Positions 33,510 to 34,181 of a stretch of 34,181 nucleotides of DNA are shown here, piece by piece. This DNA is from Treponema sp. UBA1793 (GTDB lineage: Bacteria > Spirochaetota > Spirochaetia > Treponematales > Treponemataceae). Location: the NCBI GenBank assembly GCA_002314445.1, contig DCFX01000039.1, forward strand, positions 1 to 34,181. Direction: 5' to 3'. The position numbers and the translations under genes are program-made. The number at the start of each line of letters is the position of its first letter. Position 1 is the first letter of the stretch. The notes beneath the pieces are model-generated. The model worked only from the letters and a program-made list of their open reading frames with translations. It did no database searches and was not told the origin of the DNA.

Positions 33510-34181
33510 TTTACGATGTCCGTAAATTGTTCTGCAGGTAATTCTATTTCTGTTGAAACAGGCGGTGTTGTCAATCCCGGTACAGTGATCTTGATTGTGA
33601 TTGTCCCGCTGCTGGTGAAGTCCGGACGGAATACGTCCACGTCGTTAAGCTGCGGATCGATTGTTCCGGAGGCAGCCTGTTCCTGTATAAACGGCCTTTG
33701 ATATCCGGATTCTGCACCGTAAGAGACCGATTCTGCCTGCTGATGCGGTTTGAAAGCAGCAGGATTGAGCATTTCATGCTGAATATTGCCGTTGATGATT
33801 ATATTGTGCTTTGCAGGTGATATTATTTTCTGTCTTGAAATAGGCGCCATTGCCATCATGTTTCCGGGCGCAGCCGTTTTTGCAGCCCGTACCGGAAGTA
33901 TGACAGCAAGAACAGCTGCAGCCGCGGCAGTCGGAATAATATATTTCAGCTGTTCCGCCGGGAAATGATAGATTTTTTTCGTTACCTTGCTGTAACTCAT
34001 CCTTGACTGCAGTCGTTCCCAACTCTGGTCGAGGTAATGGATATCAGGCGTGAGGGATTGTGCATCGGCACAGAGAGCCTCGCGTACTGCGCGGAGTTTC
34101 GCAAGCTCTGCAGCGCATTTTGGACACACTTTTATATGTGCCTCATATTCGTTTATATATGCTGCAGGCAGTTCATTATCG
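33506..34181 (-). CDS. Partial anti-sigma-factor-like protein with zf-HC2 motif (cut by window edge)
   Basis: The frame is open to the window end at 34181, so the N-terminus lies outside. A GTG at 34129 could be read as a start, but the codons before it continue the family pattern. The zinc motif HxxxCxxC is complete only with them (AHIKVCPKC), as in zf-HC2 anti-sigma factors. A TM segment follows (about 20 residues, YIIPTAAAAAVLAVI). The C-terminal part, about 140 residues with a strand-rich end (SGTITIKITVPG), would be outside the membrane. An ECF sigma gene probably lies just upstream, beyond the window (inference). The stop overlaps the GTG of the TIG/transglutaminase-like gene. Confidence 0.72.
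   Translation of the reverse strand, partial: DNELPAAYINEYEAHIKVCPKCAAELAKLRAVREALCADAQSLTPDIHYLDQSWERLQSRMSYSKVTKKIYHFPAEQLKYIIPTAAAAAVLAVILPVRAAKTAAPGNMMAMAPISRQKIISPAKHNIIINGNIQHEMLNPAAFKPHQQAESVSYGAESGYQRPFIQEQAASGTIDPQLNDVDVFRPDFTSSGTITIKITVPGLTTPPVSTEIELPAEQFTDIVK

Overview
The window looks like a piece of a spirochaete chromosome, most likely Treponema or a close relative. This is inferred from gene content and protein style: Cache-type chemoreceptors, a PEGA/beta-barrel envelope protein, an unusually long PRPP synthetase, a relaxed lipobox, and the mix of housekeeping genes. I could not run a search to confirm it. Coding density is high. No gene-free stretch exceeds 300 bases; the longest are 21445-21726 (282 bases: rpmB promoter, otherwise little) and 4260-4475 (216 bases: 3' hairpins and the guaA terminator). 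I see no insertion sequence, prophage, CRISPR array or rRNA.

Layout. 123-4259 (+): two chemoreceptors with different sensor domains. 4476-11809 (-): asnS, a PilZ-domain protein, a YihY-type membrane protein with a cyclic-nucleotide-binding-like tail, pyrG and guaA, ending in a clear terminator. 11980-15866 (+): citrate synthase, an RsuA-family pseudouridine synthase, and formate-THF ligase. 15879-20082 (-): tRNA-Arg(CCU), a metallo-beta-lactamase (MBL) hydrolase, then the tightly overlapping trio prs / FGGY sugar kinase / HAD phosphatase. 20207-21139 (+): a PhnP-like MBL hydrolase. 21214-21444 (-): rpmB. 21727-22137 (+): bacteriohemerythrin. 22209-27752 (-): radC, PEGA/barrel protein, htrA, uvrB. 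27849-28430 (+): glucosaminidase-domain lipoprotein. 28477-30975 (-): GH2 beta-mannosidase. 31043-34181 (-): a zinc-finger anti-sigma-like gene cut by the window edge, an IPT/TIG plus transglutaminase-like protein, and an archaeal-type UMP kinase.

Much of the content is nucleotide supply (prs, pyrG, guaA, UMP kinase), translation (asnS, tRNA-Arg, rpmB, rsuA), one-carbon metabolism (fhs), envelope biology and signalling. Several neighbours are joined by 1-4 base overlaps (pyrG/guaA, prs/FGGY/HAD, anti-sigma/TIG), which implies translational coupling.

The most interesting signal is regulatory. Five genes (asnS, both MBL genes, htrA, the beta-mannosidase) lack a Shine-Dalgarno sequence. Each has a sigma70-like -35/-10 pair spaced 16-17 bases apart, with the -10 box ending only 6-8 bases before the ATG. 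That geometry predicts leaderless or nearly leaderless mRNAs. Other genes in the same window (both mcp genes, rpmB, bhr, fhs, prs) have ordinary leaders with Shine-Dalgarno sites. A second regulatory signal is a 14-base perfect palindrome placed exactly midway between the divergent prs and MBL promoters. Protein-level oddities include a GMP synthetase with a roughly 100-residue eukaryote-like insertion, a transglutaminase-like domain with Ala in place of the nucleophilic Cys, and an archaeal-type UMP kinase.
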